Under the pieces are notes generated by a model, which made no database searches, was not told the DNA's origin, and saw only the letters and a list, made by a program, of their open reading frames with translations. Of a stretch of 64,000 bases of DNA, positions 62,877-64,000 are shown one piece after another. The stretch spans positions 124,001 through 188,000 of the forward strand of contig NZ_JAAAKZ010000005.1 of the NCBI RefSeq assembly GCF_009905605.1, written 5' to 3'. Position 1 is the first letter of the stretch, and each line of letters begins with the position of its first letter. The position numbers and the translations under genes are program-made. This DNA comes from Runella sp. CRIBMP. Lineage in GTDB: Bacteria; Bacteroidota; Bacteroidia; Cytophagales; Spirosomataceae.

Positions 62877-63893
62877 TTATTTTGTCAGAAACGCACACAC
62901 CCGATTCACGGTTTCATCCAATGTTTTGTAGTCAATGCCCAGGGCTTGTTTAATTTTCTGCCCGTCATAAACAAGTTTGGTTCGGGCCGTTTTGGCCGTT
63001 TCTTTGGTAATGAGCGGTTTGCTGCCCGTGAGCCACGAGCGGAGCGCTTCCACCCGCCAGATGGTCTCGGCCATGAAAGAAGATACCACTTTTGAAGGCG
63101 GTTGCTTGCCAAAGGCCGTGGCTATTTTGGTAAACAACTCCCGGTACGTCACGTGACCAGCGCTCAGGATGTAGCGTTCATTTTTAATGTCAGAAAACAA
63201 CAACTTTACAATCGACTCGGCAACATCTTCCACGTCTACGTAGTTGATTAGCCCTTCGGTGTAATATTTTTTTTCGTCGTATACGTATTTAAACAACTGC
63301 GTGCTGCTGCGTTGCCAATCGCCTTCCCCCAATACCATGCTTGGATTGACCACCACCGCCGCTAGTCCCTCTGCCACTCCTCGCCATACTTCCAGTTCGG
63401 CCAAATACTTACTTTTGCCATAGTTTGAATTCAGCGGCGATTCTTCCCATTTTTGATTTTCATCAATCACACTCACAGCCCCCGGAGCAACCTTGTTGGG
63501 GTCGGGTCTTCCCAACGCCGCCACCGAACTTACAAAGGCCAGTTTTTTGATTCCTTCTTCCAACGCAGCATTGACCACGTTGGCGGTTCCGTTTACATTT
63601 ATATCGTACATTCGGGTACGATCGCGGGGAATAAAAGAAACAATTGCGGCGGTATGAATGGCATACGTCACTCCCGCAAAAGCTTCTTCGAGCGATAGTA
63701 CGTCCAACACATCCCCTTCAATCCATTCAATCTCCGCCTGAATGTCTTTCACTAAACGCATATCGCTGTCGGGACGTTTTAACCCCCTGACACGATAGCC
63801 TTCCTTCAACAAATGATGAGCCACGACGCTGCCGATAAGGCCATTTGTGCCCGTTACAAATACAATCGGATTAGAATCAGTTAGGTGTTTCAA
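62877..63893 (-). CDS. NAD(P)-dependent extended SDR (epimerase/dehydratase or dihydroflavonol-reductase type)
   Basis: The 338-residue cytoplasmic protein has an N-terminal Rossmann motif FVTGTNGLIGS (GxxGxxG) and the acidic/basic pair region RGLKRPDSD. The catalytic Tyr-x-x-x-Lys is in NYGKSKYLAE (about 160-164), with an upstream Ser in FVSSVAALG. The C-terminal part binds substrate. Relatives reduce or epimerise nucleotide sugars, sterol-like or flavonoid-like ketones; the substrate is not evident. It probably forms a two-gene unit with the M23-like gene. Bases 63894-64000 hold only its upstream region. Confidence 0.88.
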   Translation of the reverse strand: MKHLTDSNPIVFVTGTNGLIGSVVAHHLLKEGYRVRGLKRPDSDMRLVKDIQAEIEWIEGDVLDVLSLEEAFAGVTYAIHTAAIVSFIPRDRTRMYDINVNGTANVVNAALEEGIKKLAFVSSVAALGRPDPNKVAPGAVSVIDENQKWEESPLNSNYGKSKYLAELEVWRGVAEGLAAVVVNPSMVLGEGDWQRSSTQLFKYVYDEKKYYTEGLINYVDVEDVAESIVKLLFSDIKNERYILSAGHVTYRELFTKIATAFGKQPPSKVVSSFMAETIWRVEALRSWLTGSKPLITKETAKTARTKLVYDGQKIKQALGIDYKTLDETVNRVCAFLTK

Positions 63894-64000
63894 GTATCAA
63901 GCAGTTTGGTTATTTTTAGTAGCGCAAAGGTAAAGAATCTAGTTCCACATCAGCCTATCTTTCTCAGGATTGACGAAGGGTTTCGTAAGAATACACAAAA

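Noticed and set aside
1-64000. CRISPR array, tRNA or rRNA genes, prophage or intact insertion sequence
   Set aside because: No regularly spaced direct repeats, cloverleaf-type sequence, rRNA signature, phage structural genes or transposase with terminal repeats were seen on either strand.

Overview
The window looks like chromosome of a Bacteroidota member of the Cytophagales/Spirosomaceae type (Runella- or Dyadobacter-like). This is inferred from gene content: 7TM sensor kinases with a LuxR-type regulator, an outer-membrane barrel with a carboxypeptidase-regulatory-like domain, a heme-binding 'membrane-bound dehydrogenase' with HEAT repeats, GH92, DUF349 and ABC-F proteins. It also rests on the near absence of Shine-Dalgarno sequences and the presence of TAnnTTTG-like -7 boxes. 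I found no rRNA, tRNA, CRISPR array, prophage or intact insertion sequence.

Layout. 1-5.2 kb: a 5'-truncated unknown gene, a large secreted propeller/HEAT/cytochrome c protein, and two small secreted proteins. 5.3-12.2 kb (minus strand): an apparent operon of outer-membrane barrel, two paralogous 7TM histidine kinases and a LuxR-type response regulator. 12.3-14.8 kb: divergent ECF sigma factor, a putative anti-sigma factor and a secreted protein. 14.9-21.9 kb (minus): sialate O-acetylesterase-like protein, PHB-depolymerase-like esterase, sulfatase and GH2. 22-28 kb: alpha/beta hydrolase, a decayed gene, inorganic pyrophosphatase, CCG Fe-S protein, and two tail-to-tail L,D-transpeptidases. 28.2-34.8 kb: OmpR/HAMP-kinase pair, a glycosyltransferase-HAD fusion, a CaCA antiporter and an NhaD-like antiporter. 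34.9-42 kb: ALDH7-type dehydrogenase, secreted PQQ-type sugar dehydrogenase with a PKD domain, a DUF3592 protein and a PfkB-HAD fusion. 42-49.6 kb: GH92, YdjC/ChbG deacetylase, sialidase-like, SGNH and PAF-acetylhydrolase-like proteins. 49.7-51 kb: an AT-rich DUF4062 gene. 51.5-58.7 kb: two tandem propeller/toroid paralogues, a DUF3748 protein and a lipase-like lipoprotein. 58.8-63.9 kb: DUF349 protein, EttA-like ABC-F protein, a degenerate M23 protein and an SDR.

The most interesting signal is a 21-bp imperfect palindrome found twice in the same orientation (5287-5307 and 12218-12238). Each copy lies exactly 19 nt from a GAnCTTTG -7-like box and 55-58 nt from the start codon of a minus-strand gene. 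The two targets are the first gene of the barrel/kinase/regulator operon and the gene just after the regulator. This points to an autoregulated envelope-signalling module whose probable DNA-binding partner is the local LuxR-type regulator. The window is also rich in interspersed palindromic repeats of several families. Two of them are translated in frame inside genes.
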